Shown one piece after another: positions 11,958 through 24,207 of a stretch of 64,000 bases of DNA. This DNA comes from Molossus alvarezi (Eukaryota > Chordata > Mammalia > Chiroptera > Molossidae). Made by a program: the position numbers and the translations under genes. How positions within the stretch are numbered: the stretch's first letter is position 1; the number at the start of each line of letters is the position of its first letter. The DNA lies in contig CM073887.1 in NCBI GenBank assembly GCA_037176705.1, positions 22,695,501 to 22,759,500 on the forward strand. Direction: 5' to 3'. The notes under the pieces were generated by a model that was not told the origin of the DNA, did no database searches, and saw nothing but the letters and a program-made list of their open reading frames with translations.

Positions 11958-12166
11958 CCCGGCCAGTGAGGCTCAGTAAATTGAGAGTCGTTCCATAGAC
12001 TGAGAGGTCCCAGTTTGATTCCTGGTCAGGGCACAAGCCCAGGTTTCAGGCTCAATCCCCAGTGTGGAGCATGCTGGAGGCAGCCAATCGATGTTTTTCT
12101 CTCACATCGATGTTTCTATCTCTCTCTCCCTTCTTCTCTGTCTAAAAAATCAATAAAATATTTTTT
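11958..12166 (+). mobile_element. type B VES SINE, second at the same target
   Basis: It begins right after the second TSD copy; a third copy (TAAAAACCTATA) closes it at 12167-12178. Confidence 0.88.
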
Positions 12167-12274
12167 TAAAAACCTATAATTATTTTGTATCTGTAATGAT
12201 TTGCATATTTTACTCTAGTATCAACCAACCAAATCCTAAAGAAATTCCATTTCTGTCATGCTGCTAACCAGCTA

Positions 12275-12277
<3 letters not shown>

Positions 12278-12313
<36 letters not shown>
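12278..12313. repeat. (AC)n microsatellite
   Basis: About 18 uninterrupted AC units in unique intron DNA. Confidence 0.97.
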
Positions 12314-12314
<1 letters not shown>

Positions 12315-12394
12315 AAAATTACCCTAAACCTTAATTTAGTTATCTAACCACAAGTTTAAATAAATTAAGAAAAGGATGAAAAAGTGTCATAACA

Positions 12395-12642
12395 GCCCTA
12401 GCCGGTTTGGTTCAGCAGTTAGAGCATCGACCCGTGGACCAAAAAGTCACGGGTACAATTCTGGCCAAGGGCATGTACCTCAGTTACGATGCATCCCCGG
12501 CCCTGGTTGGGGTCATGTGGGAGGCAGCCACTTGATGTGTCCCTTTCACGTCGATGTTTCTTTCTCTCTTTTTCTCTCTCCCTCCCACTTTGTCTGAACA
12601 AAAAAATGGAAAAAAAAGTCCTCGGGTGAGGATAAAAAAAAA
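12395..12642 (+). mobile_element. type A VES SINE
   Basis: TSD TGTCATAACA at 12385-12394 and 12644-12653. It is inverted relative to the next SINE 118 bp away. Confidence 0.92.
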
Positions 12643-12705
12643 TTGTCATAACATTTACAGTGGTACTTTATATTTATAACCCAGCAGACTTTAGTAGATA
12701 CTCAT

Positions 12706-13110
12706 TATATGAGATGGGCAAAAGGTTTACAGTTGTGAGTACCTGAAACAGTTTACTCTTTTTTTTTATCCTCATCTGAGGACATTTTTTTGCATTTATC
12801 TTCAGACACAGCAGGAGTGAGAGAGGGGGGAAGAGAGGAAGGAAGAGAGAGAGAGAGAGAGAGAGAGACACACACACACACACACATTGAGTGGTCGCCA
12901 CCCACACTACCCCAACCAGGGCTGGGGACAAACTGCAACCGAGGTACGTGCCCTCAGTGGGAGCCAAACCCGGGACTCTCTGGTCCGCAGGCCGAAGCTC
13001 TAACTGCTGAGCCAAACCAGTCAGGGCCAGTTTACTCTTGTAATATTATTTATTAATTACTGCATTTTTTTCCATATGAAAAACAGTAAACCTACTTTTG
13101 ACCATCCCTA
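12706..13110 (+). mobile_element. mariner-type MITE split by a VES SINE
   Basis: The left arm AAAAGGTTTACAGTTGTGAG and the right arm AACAGTAAACCTACTTTTG are inverted ends like those at 21976-22095. The SINE at 12761-13027 lies between them. TA-like flanks. Without the SINE the element is about 125 bp. Confidence 0.82.
12761..13027 (-). mobile_element. type A VES SINE inside a MITE
   Basis: Perfect 12-bp TSD CAGTTTACTCTT at 12749-12760 and 13028-13039. The middle has (GA)n next to (CA)n. Confidence 0.93.
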
Positions 13111-13944
13111 TATTTCAATTTACAGTACAAATACAATGCTCCAACCCTCCAGTGTTTCTATAAATGTGAAATTCCACTTTAAAGTGCATGACCTCAACAA
13201 CTGCTCCTCTCCTTCCTCATATCTTAATTGACAAAATCCTAGTTCCTCGATCTGTCTACATAAAGTTAGAAACAGAAAAACAGTAATTCTATTATGAGCC
13301 ACTGATCTTCAGAAAAAGACATAATCAATTAAAAACTACATATGAAAAACCACTATATGGTAAACCTATCAAAGAAGCAAATTAACTTCAGAGAAAGGAC
13401 ATTTGCATATTAGAGGCCCATTAACACATCTTGACAAACACTAAAGACAACATCTGATAATCTCTTCAACAAATGATTAATAAAAGCATCATTAATGTAA
13501 CTCAATGTGGTCATTATATAAAAGTCACAAAAAAGATGATTAAAATTCCACTTTCTTATAGGATCATTATTTATACAAGGTCATTTCAGTCTTGGAAGCT
13601 GGACCAACTAAATCTTAACCATGAGAGTAAAGACGAAAACTCCAGCACCTTGTATAATGATTAACTATGTCATTAACCCCATTCAAGTTGAATATCACAT
13701 TCATGAAAGCCTCCCTTTTCCTAATACACATTTTAGGTTATGTAAAGTGGGGAAGAAAATCTGTTTTCCATAAGGCAAGTCTTGACTATGTTAGGCAAGC
13801 TGAAAACAATGCAGATACCTTCCCACAGTCACTATTCAATTACATGACTGCAAGATGCCTTCAGCCAGTATAGTTGACCCTTCAACAACCCATTTGAATT
13901 ATGAGAATTCACTTATATGTTTTTGAGGGGCTTTTTTGCTTGGG
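13111..13944. other. intron DNA without recognised content
   Basis: No repeat or coding signature recognised. Confidence 0.6.
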
Positions 13945-14183
13945 TTTTTTTAATCCTCATCCGAGGACATAATTGTATTGATATTAGTGAGAGAAGGAGG
14001 GAGAGAGAGAGAGAAAGAGAAACATAGATGTGAGAGTGCAACATGGATCGATGGTTTGCCTCTCACACACACCCAACCAGGGGTCAAACCTACAACCTGC
14101 ATGTGCCCTGGCTGGGAATCGAACCAGTGACTTTTCAGTGCAGGGGACTACATGCCAACCAAACAAGCCATGCCCACCAGGGC
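13945..14183 (-). mobile_element. VES SINE, diverged
   Basis: TCCTCATCCGAGGACA after a T-run, then GCCCTGGCTGGGAATCGAAC. The head has a small insertion near GGACTACATGCC. Confidence 0.82.
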
Positions 14184-14512
14184 AAGTCCACCTATATGCT
14201 GATTCTTTTTTCAATAAATAATGCAAATATATTTTCTCTTCCTTATGGTTTTAACATTTCCTTTTCTCTACCTCACTTTATTGTAAGAATACAGTATATA
14301 ATATATATAACATACAAAATATGTGTTAATCGACTGTTTATATTATCAGTAAAGCTTCTGGTCAAGAGCAGGGTATTAAGTTTGCAAGGAGTCAAAAGTT
14401 AAAGTTACACCTGTATTTTCAACTGTGCAGGAATTTGGCACCCCTAACCCCATGCTGTTCAAGGTCAGCTATATTTCACATTTAAGGTTCTTTGCAATTA
14501 TAAAACATATAA

Positions 14513-14660
14513 GGCTTAGTGGTTAAGAGTTTAGGCTGCATATTCCCCGAGTTTGAATCTCAGCAATTTTATTTGTTCCGTGACTTAAGAAAATTACTTA
14601 TTCTCTTTGTGTCTTGGTTTCATCATTTATGAAGTGCATATTATAATAGTTCATTCTGTT
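14513..14660 (+). repeat. MIR SINE
   Basis: GCTTAGTGGTTAAGAGTTTA, GAGTTTGAATCTCAGC and a late TTGGTTTCATCATTTATGAA match the MIR order of head, core and tail. Confidence 0.78.
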
Positions 14661-14825
14661 CTGCTATAACATATTGTGGCCTTGAATTAACTCCTATAGA
14701 ATTGTTAAAGAAGAGAATAATGCAGGAATAGTGTGAAAGTGATGTTGATTCATATATAATTTCTTCCAACAGAATTAAAGAGAAATCCTTAGCAATATAT
14801 ACAGATCTTAAGATAAAGTAACCTG

Positions 14826-15074
14826 GCCCTGGCTGGTCTGGCTCTGCAGTTAAAGCACTGGCCCATGGACCAATAAGTCATGGGTTCGATTCTAGTCGGG
14901 GGCACATACTTCATTTGCAGTTCGTCCCCAGCCCTGGTCGGGGTCATGCAGGAGGCAACAGGTCGATGTGTCCCTCTCACATCGATGTTTCTCTCTCTCC
15001 CTCTCTCTCTCCTCCCCCACCCCCACACTATCTGAAGATAAATGGAAAAATATCCTCCAGTGAGGATTAAAAAA
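14826..15074 (+). mobile_element. type A-like VES SINE
   Basis: Head GGCTGGTCTGGCTCTGCAG, end ATATCCTCCAGTGAGGATTA, short TSD around AAGTAAC. Confidence 0.88.
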
Positions 15075-15504
15075 TAAGTAACATGAATACTTACAGAAAT
15101 GCTTTTGTTTTACGTTAATAGCACCTAATTTAATGACTGCAAGTACTATGCTTTTTCCACCATGATAAATATCTGACGACCTGCAACTACAGATGAAGAA
15201 ACTGCAAAGACATTTCCCTCCACATTAAAACAATGAAGAAATGAAGAAAGCCACACACTGGATCAGCTTTTTAGTACTGCTAAAAACGTTGGCCTACATC
15301 TCAAAGAAGGAAGCATAAGCTCCTCCAGGGTTAGGGTTAGGGCACTACCCTTGCTAGTATTTTCCTTAAGGTTATTACTGATATTGTTAATATCCTGGTT
15401 ACAAAGTTCCATAGGTTTTGAATGGCTCACCCAAATCCTATTTTTTCCCAGTAAGTCCTGTTATTTTTAGCCCTACTATTTTTTGCAAAACAGAAAGCAT
15501 TTTG

Positions 15505-15620
15505 GCAGAAGCACTTATACCTACCTAGTAATTGTGAGAATCATGAGAATTAAATTGGGTTAATGGACACATCAAACAGAACCTGGCACATAATAAATCT
15601 TAGCTATTGCTAGTATATAT
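15505..15620 (+). repeat. MIR SINE 3' part
   Basis: GAGAATTAAATTGGGTTAAT then GAACCTGGCACATAATAAAT and CTATTGCTAGTA, the typical MIR end. Confidence 0.6.
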
Positions 15621-16161
15621 TATAACTTAAAATAATGAACTTCAACTCAAAAGCATACAAATTACCAATATATTTTTCCACTCAGGAGCTACAGATCATC
15701 TCACTATCAGTGAATATAAAAACTGATCCCTGCAAAAAAAAAAAAAGCCTGAAAATAGACTAAGAACCATAAATGAACCAAATGTGTTAATAAACTAACA
15801 AAATAACCCACTCACACTTCTGGCAAAAGGTGGTGCCTCACCCATCTACTGACACCTAAAGTAAGGAAAATTATTCTGAAGTGCTTTGAATTTTGTGACT
15901 CTTTGATGTCTATTAATTTCAAAGCAATTTGACCTATGAAAATGAGTTGGTGATAATGTGAATTATTTCATAACACATTTATATAATTTTACTTAATAAT
16001 TAATATTTTTCTCCATTTTAGATACCAATGAGCTTCTTTAATTCAGTGCCTCTTTGTTTCTAGAAAAGACATGTGGACATCCCGTTTGAAAGTGATGACT
16101 ATATTATTATCAGGATCGATTTTTTTGTTTGTTTCATATATTGACATTAAATCAACACTTT

Positions 16162-16395
16162 ATTTTTATTGATTTATTTTTTTATCCTGACACGAGGACA
16201 TTTTTCCATTTTCTGTTCAGATAGAGTTGAGGGGGGGGACACTGACGTGAAAGGGACACATCGAGTGGTACCCGCATGACCCAACCAGGGCCAGGGACAA
16301 ACTGCTACCGAGGTACACGCCCTTAGCAGGAACCGAACCCGGGTCTCTCTGGATTGCAGGCTGACGCTCTAACTGCTGAGCCAAACGGCCAGGGC
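16162..16395 (-). mobile_element. type A VES SINE
   Basis: TSD TAAATCAACACTTT at 16148-16161 and 16396-16409. The purine tract is reduced to a short G-run. Confidence 0.93.
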
Positions 16396-16651
16396 TAAAT
16401 CAACACTTTTTTAAAATGCTTTGTGCTATAATGTTTTTTATATATACATGCATTTTATAAACTAAAATATGATGATTTTTTCTCAAAATACTAAAGCCCA
16501 AAGATCATCAAGACTGAATTCAACTAGTTACTACACATAGGATTTCAGATGATATATTTATTTATATTACCTTATGAAAAAGTGTTTTCACTAGAAACAA
16601 CAAAATCCAAACACTCATCAGAGGCCTAATTATTTAAAACTCCATAGCTTT

Positions 16652-16890
16652 GCCCCACTGGTGTAGCTCAGTGGTTGAGCGTTGACCCATGCACCAAGAG
16701 GTCACAGGTTCAACTCCCAGTCAGGACACATGTCCAGGTTGTGGGCCAAATCCCCAGTGGGGGCCATGCAGGAGGCAGCCAATCGATGTTCTCACTCATT
16801 AATGTTTCTCTCTCTCTCTCTCTCTCTCTTTCCCGCTCCCCTTCCTCTCTCTCTAAAAATCAATAAAGAAAAACAATTTTTTTAAAAATA
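16652..16890 (+). mobile_element. type B VES SINE
   Basis: Head CTGGTGTAGCTCAGTGG, A and B boxes intact, tail AAAATCAATAAAGAAAAAC. Confidence 0.9.
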
Positions 16891-17290
16891 AAAAATAATA
16901 ATAAAATAAAATAAAAAGAAAGCTATGAGGCCACTAAGGGGGATAGAAATGTTTCAGCTCCATTATAATCTTATGGGACCATCATCTTATAGGCAATCTA
17001 CTGTCAAACAAAATATCACTATGTAGCGCATGACTGACTGTACTGTAGTTTACAAATAAAAACACCACTCCAATGAAGTTATTATTCATTGAGCAAAGAT
17101 TAAGGAAGGAGAAACTCAATTCCCAAGCAATGGAGTTATCTCTAACTAATATAACTAATCAACACTTCATCGGTTTTTCATCTTTCTGTAAGAATGTATA
17201 AAGAAAATCCAGTCCCACACTTCTCTCTAAAATTGCAATTTTTATGGAACATAAACTACTAAAAGATTGATGGGATAAATCTGATTACTA

Positions 17291-17530
17291 GCCCTGGCCA
17301 GTTTGGCTCAGCGGTTAGAGCGTCGGCCTGCGGTCCTGAGAGACCCGGGTTCGGTTCCCGCTAAAGGGCATGTACCTCGGTTGCAGTTTGTCCCAGGCTC
17401 TGGTCAGTCATGCTGGTGGCAGCCACTCGATGTGTTTCTTTCACATCAATGTTTCTCTCTCTCTCTCTGTTCCTCTCTCTCCCTCCCACTCTACATGAAC
17501 AAAAAATGGAAAAAGGATAAAAAAAAAAAT
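17291..17530 (+). mobile_element. type A VES SINE with a small 3' deletion
   Basis: TSD TGATTACTA at 17282-17290 and 17532-17540. The TGTCCTCGGGTGA box is missing, so the end reads GGAAAAAGGATAAAA. Confidence 0.92.
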
Positions 17531-17838
17531 TTGATTACTAGAACTCTAGAACTCTGAAAAGTATGTAAATGCAAAGACCCAGGTGCAACAGATACAAAAA
17601 AACTTAAAGTATGAACACCAGATAGTTATATAACCTTGAAAGTCATTTGAGGGTATAAAAAAGTCATTTGGTGTCCTATTTCCTACCTAAGGTAAGAACC
17701 CAGTCTATAAAACCCCTAATATGCAATCTTCTAAAACCTCCAGTGACAAGAAATTCTCTACTTCACAAAGCACACTTCAATCCTATATATTAATCTTGGA
17801 CAAACTCAAATCTTTGAGGAATCAAAAAAGACACACAA

Positions 17839-18076
17839 GCCCTGGCCAGTTTGGCTCAGTGGTTTGAGTGTCAGCACTCAGACAAAAGGGTCTCGAGTTT
17901 TATTCATGACCTGGGTTGGATAGGAGAGACAAGGTTGTGCAGGAGACAACCAATCTATGTGTCTCTCTCACATCAATGTTTCTTTTCTCTCTCTCTCTCT
18001 CTTCCTCTCTCTCCCTCCTACTCTATCTGAACAAAAAATGGAAAAATGTCCTCAGGTGAGGATTAAAAAAAAAAAA
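17839..18076 (+). mobile_element. VES SINE, diverged type A
   Basis: Head GGCCAGTTTGGCTCAGTGG; the B-box region is diverged and about 40 bp after it is lost. End GTCCTCAGGTGAGGATTAAA. Confidence 0.85.
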
Positions 18077-18079
18077 GAT

Positions 18080-18862
18080 TATTTTGAAAATAAACTAATG
18101 AAACTGTTCTTCTTAGGAGTAAAACAGATATTGAGGTAACTCAAAATTGTACAATGAAAAATGCAAACTGCCTGGCAAATATGTTTATAAGAAACAGTCA
18201 GAAAATAATTTTTAAAAATGCACTAACATATCTTTTGCAGAAAAGAACAAACGTGGGTTTACTAATGATTATAATAAAAAGATTAAGATATTTCCATATA
18301 ATTTAACAAACACTTTTGAAGTACCAAACACTGAAAAGTTCTAGAGGTACAAAAATAATTAAAACAATGTATTAAAACAATTTATTAACTAAGTACTATA
18401 AAACAAAAATGTATCCTGGACATTTCTCTTTCAGGTATACAAAAACTATTAAAAAATATTTTTTAAAATACATGTGCTAAAAAGAGATACTTCATAATAT
18501 AAAAATATACTAGATTAATTCAACTAAGTCAATATGAGAAACAAAAAGTTTACTTAGTTTCCTTTTGTATTAATTCACAGACAAAAAATAAATTAGGATT
18601 TTCCAACTCCAAAATGATTTCTCAATTTAAAACGAACCAATTCAAATGGAAACAAGACTATATACCCACAGTAGTCTAACTGATCAACTCTGTTACTTCT
18701 AAGAAACTATAAATTAGTTTTTTAAATTCACCAATCCACCGATATTTCTTTTAATTATGAACATTAATGAATAATCTAACAATATTGACTCACAATCTAT
18801 ATAAATGTTCATATATTTTGAAATATTTATTCCTCTTGTGGAAATTTCAATGCACAAAATGC
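18080..18862. other. AT-rich intron DNA without recognised content
   Basis: Very AT-rich. No feature seen. Confidence 0.6.
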
Positions 18863-18878
18863 CAACAGAAGCATTTTA

Positions 18879-19150
18879 TTTTATTTATTTATTTATTTAT
18901 TTTTTAATCCTCACCCGAGGACCTTTTTCCATTTTTTGTTCAGGTAGAGTGGGAGGGAGAGAGAGGACCAGAGAGAGAGAGAGATAGAAACATCGATGTG
19001 AAAGGGACACATCGAGTGGCTGCCACCCGCACGACTGACCAGAGCCGGGGACAAACTGCAACCGAGGTACATGCCCTTAGCGGGAACCGAACCCGGGTCT
19101 CTCAGGACCGCAGGCCGACGCTTTAACCGCTGAGCCAAACCGGCCAGGGC
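18879..19150 (-). mobile_element. type A VES SINE
   Basis: TSD CAACAGAAGCATTTTA at 18863-18878 and 19151-19166. Near-consensus copy. Confidence 0.95.
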
Positions 19151-19207
19151 CAACAGAAGCATTTTAACAGGAAAAAAAAATTACTCAAAAATAATTCATC
19201 TCCTTCT

Positions 19208-19408
19208 ACATTTAAAACTACAAAACAGCAATGAAAGAAATTAAGGAAGAACTAAATAAATGGAAAGATATTCCATATTCATGGACTGTAAAACTCAATA
19301 TTCCCCCAAAGTGATCTACAGAATCTATAGAATCAACACCTCATCAGTCTGCCTTTTTTTTTATCCTCACCCGAGGACATTTTTCAATATTTTGTTCGGA
19401 CAGAGTGG

Positions 19409-19440
<32 letters not shown>

Positions 19441-20164
19441 TCGACATGAAAGGGACACATCAAGTGGCTGCCACCCACACGACCCAACCAGGGCCGGGGA
19501 CAAACCGCAACGGAGGCACATGCCCTTAGCGGGAACCGAACCTGTGTCTCTGCAGACCACAGGCCGATGCTCTAACCGCTGAGCCAAACTGGCCAGGGCA
19601 GTCTGCCTTTTTTTTTTAACAGAAATTGACAAGTTGATCCTACAATTCACATGGAAAGTCAAAGGACCCAGAAAAACAATTTTGAAAAAGAACACAGAGA
19701 ATATACATCCCTATTTCAAAATTTACTACAAAGCTACAGTAATTAAGACAGTTTGGTAATGGTGTAAAAATAGTCTTATAGATCAATGAAAAAGAACTGA
19801 CAGTCTATATAAATCCTTATACTTATGGTCAATTGATTTTGGACAAAGGTGCCAAGGCAGTCCAATGGGAAACAATACCCTTTACGACAAATAGCAGTGA
19901 GACAACTGAATATCTGCAAACAAAATGATGAATTTAGACCCTTATCTGAGCATTCTCTTACAGCATACAAAAATTAACTCAAAATAGATCATAGGCCTAA
20001 ATGTAAGAGCTAAAACTATAAAACATCTTCAACACAGGATGTAAATGTTCTAAAATTAGATTGTGGTAATGCCTATACAACTCTGTAAACTTACTAAAAA
20101 AATCACTGAATTGTATACTTAAAACAAGTTATGCTATGTAAATTAAACTTCATTAAAGATGTTT
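19208..20164 (+). mobile_element. L1 ORF2/3' fragment interrupted by a SINE
   Basis: An old L1 segment shows CAATATTCCCCCAAAGTGAT, CAATTCACATGGAAAGTCAA and GGTCAATTGATTTTGGACAA, all L1 ORF2, with stops. It is split at 19362-19598 by a type A SINE and ends in CTTCATTAAAGATG. Confidence 0.85.
19362..19598 (-). mobile_element. type A VES SINE nested in L1
   Basis: TSD CAGTCTGCCTTTTTTTT at 19345-19361 and from 19599. Confidence 0.93.
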
Positions 20165-20180
20165 AAAAATAAGTCACTTG

Positions 20181-20374
20181 ACCTGGTTGGTGTGGCTCAG
20201 TAGTTGAGCGTCGACTCACGCACCAAGAGGTCGCCAGTTCAATTCCTGAACAGGGCACATACCCAGGTTATAGGCCAAATCCCCAGTGGGGGGCATGCAG
20301 GAAGCAGCCATCAATATTTCTATCTCTCTCCCTCTTCCTTCCCCTCTCTCTAAAATCAATAAAGAACAAAAAAT
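20181..20374 (+). mobile_element. type B VES SINE at an L1 3' end
   Basis: Perfect TSD AAAAATAAGTCACTTG at 20165-20180 and 20375-20390. Confidence 0.93.
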
Positions 20375-20542
20375 AAAAATAAGTCACTTGTAAAAAAAAA
20401 AAAAAAAATCACAATGGCAGTTAAGTAAGTTCCAAGAACTACATAGTATATTGCAGAGCCAATAAGGCTAATAATAGCTCTATAGATACAAAAAAATTAT
20501 GTTGGAATATGATGACTGCAACTATCTGAAATTATACATATT

Positions 20543-20790
20543 GCCCTGGCTGGTGTAGCTCAGCCGTTAGAACATCAACCCTTGGACCGGAGGGTCACAG
20601 GTTCGATTCCCAGTCAAAGGTACATACCTGGGTTGCAAGTCAGATCCCTAGCCCCACTGGGGTCCTGCAGGAGGCAACCAATCAATGTGTCTCTCTCACA
20701 TCAATGTCTCTCTCCCTCCCCACCCCCAACCTCCCTTCCACTCTATCTAAAAATTAGTGGGGAAATATTCTTGGGTGAGGATTAACAAAA
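20543..20790 (+). mobile_element. VES SINE, intermediate type
   Basis: Head GGCTGGTGTAGCTCAGCCG, end ATATTCTTGGGTGAGGATTA. Confidence 0.88.
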
Positions 20791-21650
20791 CAAGTAAATA
20801 TATAAAATTATAAATATTATAATAGTAAATAGTTATAATAGCATTTGAGGTGCCACACATTATTTTAAGAGGTTTACAAGTATTTACTCCTTTAATCATC
20901 ACTACAATGTGGCTTCCCTTATTGTACATATGGGGAAACTAAGACACAAAGAAGTTAAAAAAAACTATTCAAGATCACAAAAAGGTGTTGGGATAATGAA
21001 TATTTTTCCTCTTTATACAAATACCTTTAACCTATTTTATTATGATGCATTTGAAAAGGAGACTGGTGAACATTACGGTTGCCTATCCAGCATCTACTGA
21101 CCCTTTCAATGTCTTATCCAGATTTTTATTTGTGTATCCACCCCTCCCCTTACAGCCCAGGTACTTCAGAGAAAACTGACCCTATCCTCAGGTATAGCAT
21201 TTGGCCCCCAGGTTTACTTAAGCCAATCAGCACATTTCAAATGGCCACAGTCATCTGTTCAGGGGTCCAATCAGGACTCTTGTTGGGGATGTTAGGACAG
21301 AGAGGCTCTCTCTCCTAACTGCCACGGGCAACCATTCTACAATCATGAGAGGAACATCAACAGATTAAAGTTGACATCATAGAAAGCAGAACAGAAACGG
21401 AAAGAAACTGGTCTTTAATATTATTGTGCTATTCTTAAGTCTTGCCCTACCTTTGGACTTACAGAGCCTATACATCCTTTTTACTGTGTTTAAAACCAGT
21501 TTACGTTTTGTACTACTTATAACATGCAGTACAAATTGATTTTGGGGGAAACCCATCAACAAGTATACTTCTAGAAGGGATTACTGGTAACACAAACTCA
21601 TGGTGGCACACATAAGAATAAAAACATGTTCAACAATCATCTTTTTTTTA

Positions 21651-21888
21651 TCCTCCCCCAAGGACATTTTTGCATTCATCTTCAGATAGAGAGAGAGGGT
21701 GAGAGGGAGGAAGAGAGATAGAGAGACATCGATGTGAGAGAGACACATCAAGTGGTTGCCACCCACATGACCCCAACCAGCGCTGGGAACAAAGTGCAAC
21801 TGAGATGCGTGCCCTTAGCGGGAACCAAATCCAGGACTCTCTGGTCCGCGGGCCGACGCTCTAACCAATGAGCCAAACCGGCCAGGGC
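21651..21888 (-). mobile_element. type A VES SINE
   Basis: TSD-like AATCATCTTTTTT / AGATCATCTTTTT flanks. End ACCGGCCAGGGC. Confidence 0.9.
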
Positions 21889-21975
21889 CAAAGATCATCT
21901 TTTTAATTACAGTTCATATAAAAGTTTGAAAAGTAACTACGTGTGATTTTATGTCCCACACAGTACTCTTTAATA

Positions 21976-22095
21976 CAGGGTGAGGCAAAAGTAGGTTTAC
22001 AGTTGTGAGTACACGAAAGTTTATTCTTGTATTATAATTTATTATTGTATTATTTTCCACACGAACAAATGTAAACCTGCTTTTGCCCCACCCTG
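21976..22095 (+). mobile_element. mariner-type MITE, 120 bp, intact ends
   Basis: Terminal inverted repeats CAGGGTGAGGCAAAAGTAGG and its reverse partner CTGCTTTTGCCCCACCCTG bound 120 bp. TA dinucleotides flank both ends (21974-21975, 22096-22097), as for Tc1/mariner insertions. No coding capacity, so it moved with a transposase supplied elsewhere. Confidence 0.9.
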
Positions 22096-22358
22096 TATTT
22101 TAATGACATTTTTAAATGTTATTTAAGATCTAGATTTCTAATTCCTGAAAAATCAAAAGGTATTACACCACTGGGCCCATGTTACGGTAGGACAACAATC
22201 AGCTAGAATGGAATAGCAGCTGCCCCTTTAAGTCTACAAGTACACCCCCTGCACAGTCAATACTAGTGGAGGCTTTGTGTGATGTGCTCAACTCCTGTAT
22301 TAAGATGTTGCACCATTAATATTTAACAAGACCTACATTAAATGCCATACAATAAGTA

Positions 22359-22696
22359 CAGTAGTCCTCCCTTATCCACGGGGAATATATTCCAGTGGAT
22401 GACTGAAACCATGTATAGTACCAAACCCTATATATACTATGGTTTTCCTATACCACTTTTTTAAAAACCACTTTTGCACTTTGGGGCCATTATTAAGTAA
22501 AACAGGGGTTACTTGAACACAAGCACTACAATACTGCACTAATAACTGAGACAGTTACTAAGTGACTGACAGGGGTAGAGGGTTGAAGTTTATGAATTAT
22601 TTATTTCTGGAATTTTCCATGTATTATTTTTGGACCACAACTGACTGAAGGTAACAAACTGCAGAAAGTGAAACTGTGGATAAGGGGCAACTACTA
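22359..22696. mobile_element. MER2-like Tigger DNA element
   Basis: The start CAGTAGTCCTCCCTTATCC and the end GGATAAGGGGCAACTACTA are inverted terminal repeats. The interior GTACCAAACCCTATATATAC is typical of MER2. TA target dinucleotides lie at the edges. Confidence 0.85.
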
Positions 22697-23861
22697 TAAT
22701 AAAAATTATATTCCATCTTTTAAGCTTCAACATTTTAATTAAAATCTTATACTCTTTAAACAAAAAAAAAATCATGAAAACATGTATTTGTTACCAAATC
22801 ACGGCAAACACTCTTCTTGAATTAAATAACACTGAATACCTTTAAATACCTGATGGAAGCCTTAACATCAGCATCAAGTTCCTAAAAACATACCAATAAA
22901 TTAATTATCCTGGGTACAAAAGTTTGACAAATAACTTGAGCACACAGATGAAGACAAAAATGAAATGGTTTTGAAGTGCAACCAGAAAAATGTAAAAGTT
23001 GACCAGAAGTTTGAAACACTTGAACACACAGATGTACCATTAATCAAAACTTATCTGTAAAACAGACTTGCAAAAGGAATTTACTTGAAGGGTGGTAAAT
23101 TTCAAAGCACTTTACAGCAGAGTAAGCTGAAGTCAAATTAGCAAAGTTGGGAGGTAAACTTTGTGGAGAAAGACCTCTAGAGTTATATGGCTCTACCACT
23201 AATTTGGACAATTATGGGGGATGAGAGGTTAATTTTTAACAGTACAACTTCATTGCTTAAAGTCGTTAATATGTAAAAGAGAATCAGAAGAACATAATCT
23301 ATTTTAATAAAATGCCTGAAAAATGTTATGATAGCTATAAATAGTAGTGTGAACCCACTAATGAAAAATCCAGTGAAGACAGAATAAAAGAGGAACACAC
23401 AGGAATAATTGATATTGGTAATATTCCAGCTAAATTAGATGGAAGATTCACAAGGCTGATACTGTTATAATATTTCATTACTTAGTCATGTTATGTTTTC
23501 TTTTGTCTGAATCCTATTTTTACAATTTTTAGAAATTTTAATACAATGTACGGACTATAAAAAAAGTTAATGATCAACTTTCTGTATCCACATTCTGAGT
23601 GAAAAAACCGAATGAACAAATGTTTTCTTACCTTTAAGGTCTTTTTAAAGCAGCTTTTTCAAAGCTATTTGAATGTTAAATAAGAAATTAAGTGTACTGA
23701 TGGAGGTTCCACCATTAGTATTTAGCAGGACCAATGACATTTGTGCCCTTACTTTGGGGAAAACTATCGCTACACAATAAACACCTGCTTAGGAGAGCAA
23801 ACAATTCTACATCAACTCAAGAAACAGACATATTCCTGGAAAGGGTGCCATTCTCAGAATC
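22697..23861. other. intron DNA without recognised content
   Basis: No gene or clear repeat. Possibly decayed old elements. Confidence 0.55.
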
Positions 23862-23926
23862 ATCAAATTGTAGGCAATCTATTTAACCTTTCAGTGTCTC
23901 AGTTTCCTTATCTATAAAATGAGACA
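23862..23926 (+). repeat. MIR fragment next to a Tigger element
   Basis: AGTGTCTCAGTTTCCTTATC and CTATAAAATGAG are the MIR 3' core. A possible continuation, TGCCTGGTAAATAGTAA, follows the Tigger element near 24090. Confidence 0.65.
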
Positions 23927-24082
23927 CAGGCATACCTGGGAGATACTGTGGATTCAGACCACCACAATAAACCCAGTATCACAGTAAGGCAGGTTGTAAT
24001 CTTTTTGCTGGTGGAGGGTCTTGCCTTCAATTCGTAAAAAAAAAAAAACACCACCTGTGAAGCACAATAAAGTAAAGCACCG
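23927..24082. mobile_element. internally deleted Tigger1-type DNA element
   Basis: Start CAGGCATACCTGGGAGATAC, interior TTTTTGCTGGTGGAGGGTCT and end AAGCACAATAAAGTAAAGCA match Tigger1 ends and interior at about 155 bp, so nearly all of the transposase is gone. Confidence 0.8.
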
Positions 24083-24117
24083 GGCCCACTGCCTGGTAAA
24101 TAGTAATACCTTTTAAA

Positions 24118-24207
24118 AATCACATTATTACTGGAAGTATTTGAGATCTTGCTCCCAGGCATATATCCTCATTTTGGGTCAAATAAACTCTTATATGAAT
24201 TCAAAAA
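24118..24207 (+). repeat. ERV LTR-like 3' segment (R/U5-like)
   Basis: GAGATCTTGCTCCCAGGCAT followed by TCAAATAAACTCTTATATGA resembles the poly(A)-signal part of a gammaretrovirus-like LTR. Similar strings recur at 25712 and 41297. No coding region is attached. Confidence 0.5.

Noticed and set aside
15336..15352. GGTTAGGGTTAGGG, a telomere-like string
   Set aside because: Only two units, too short to be an interstitial telomere block.
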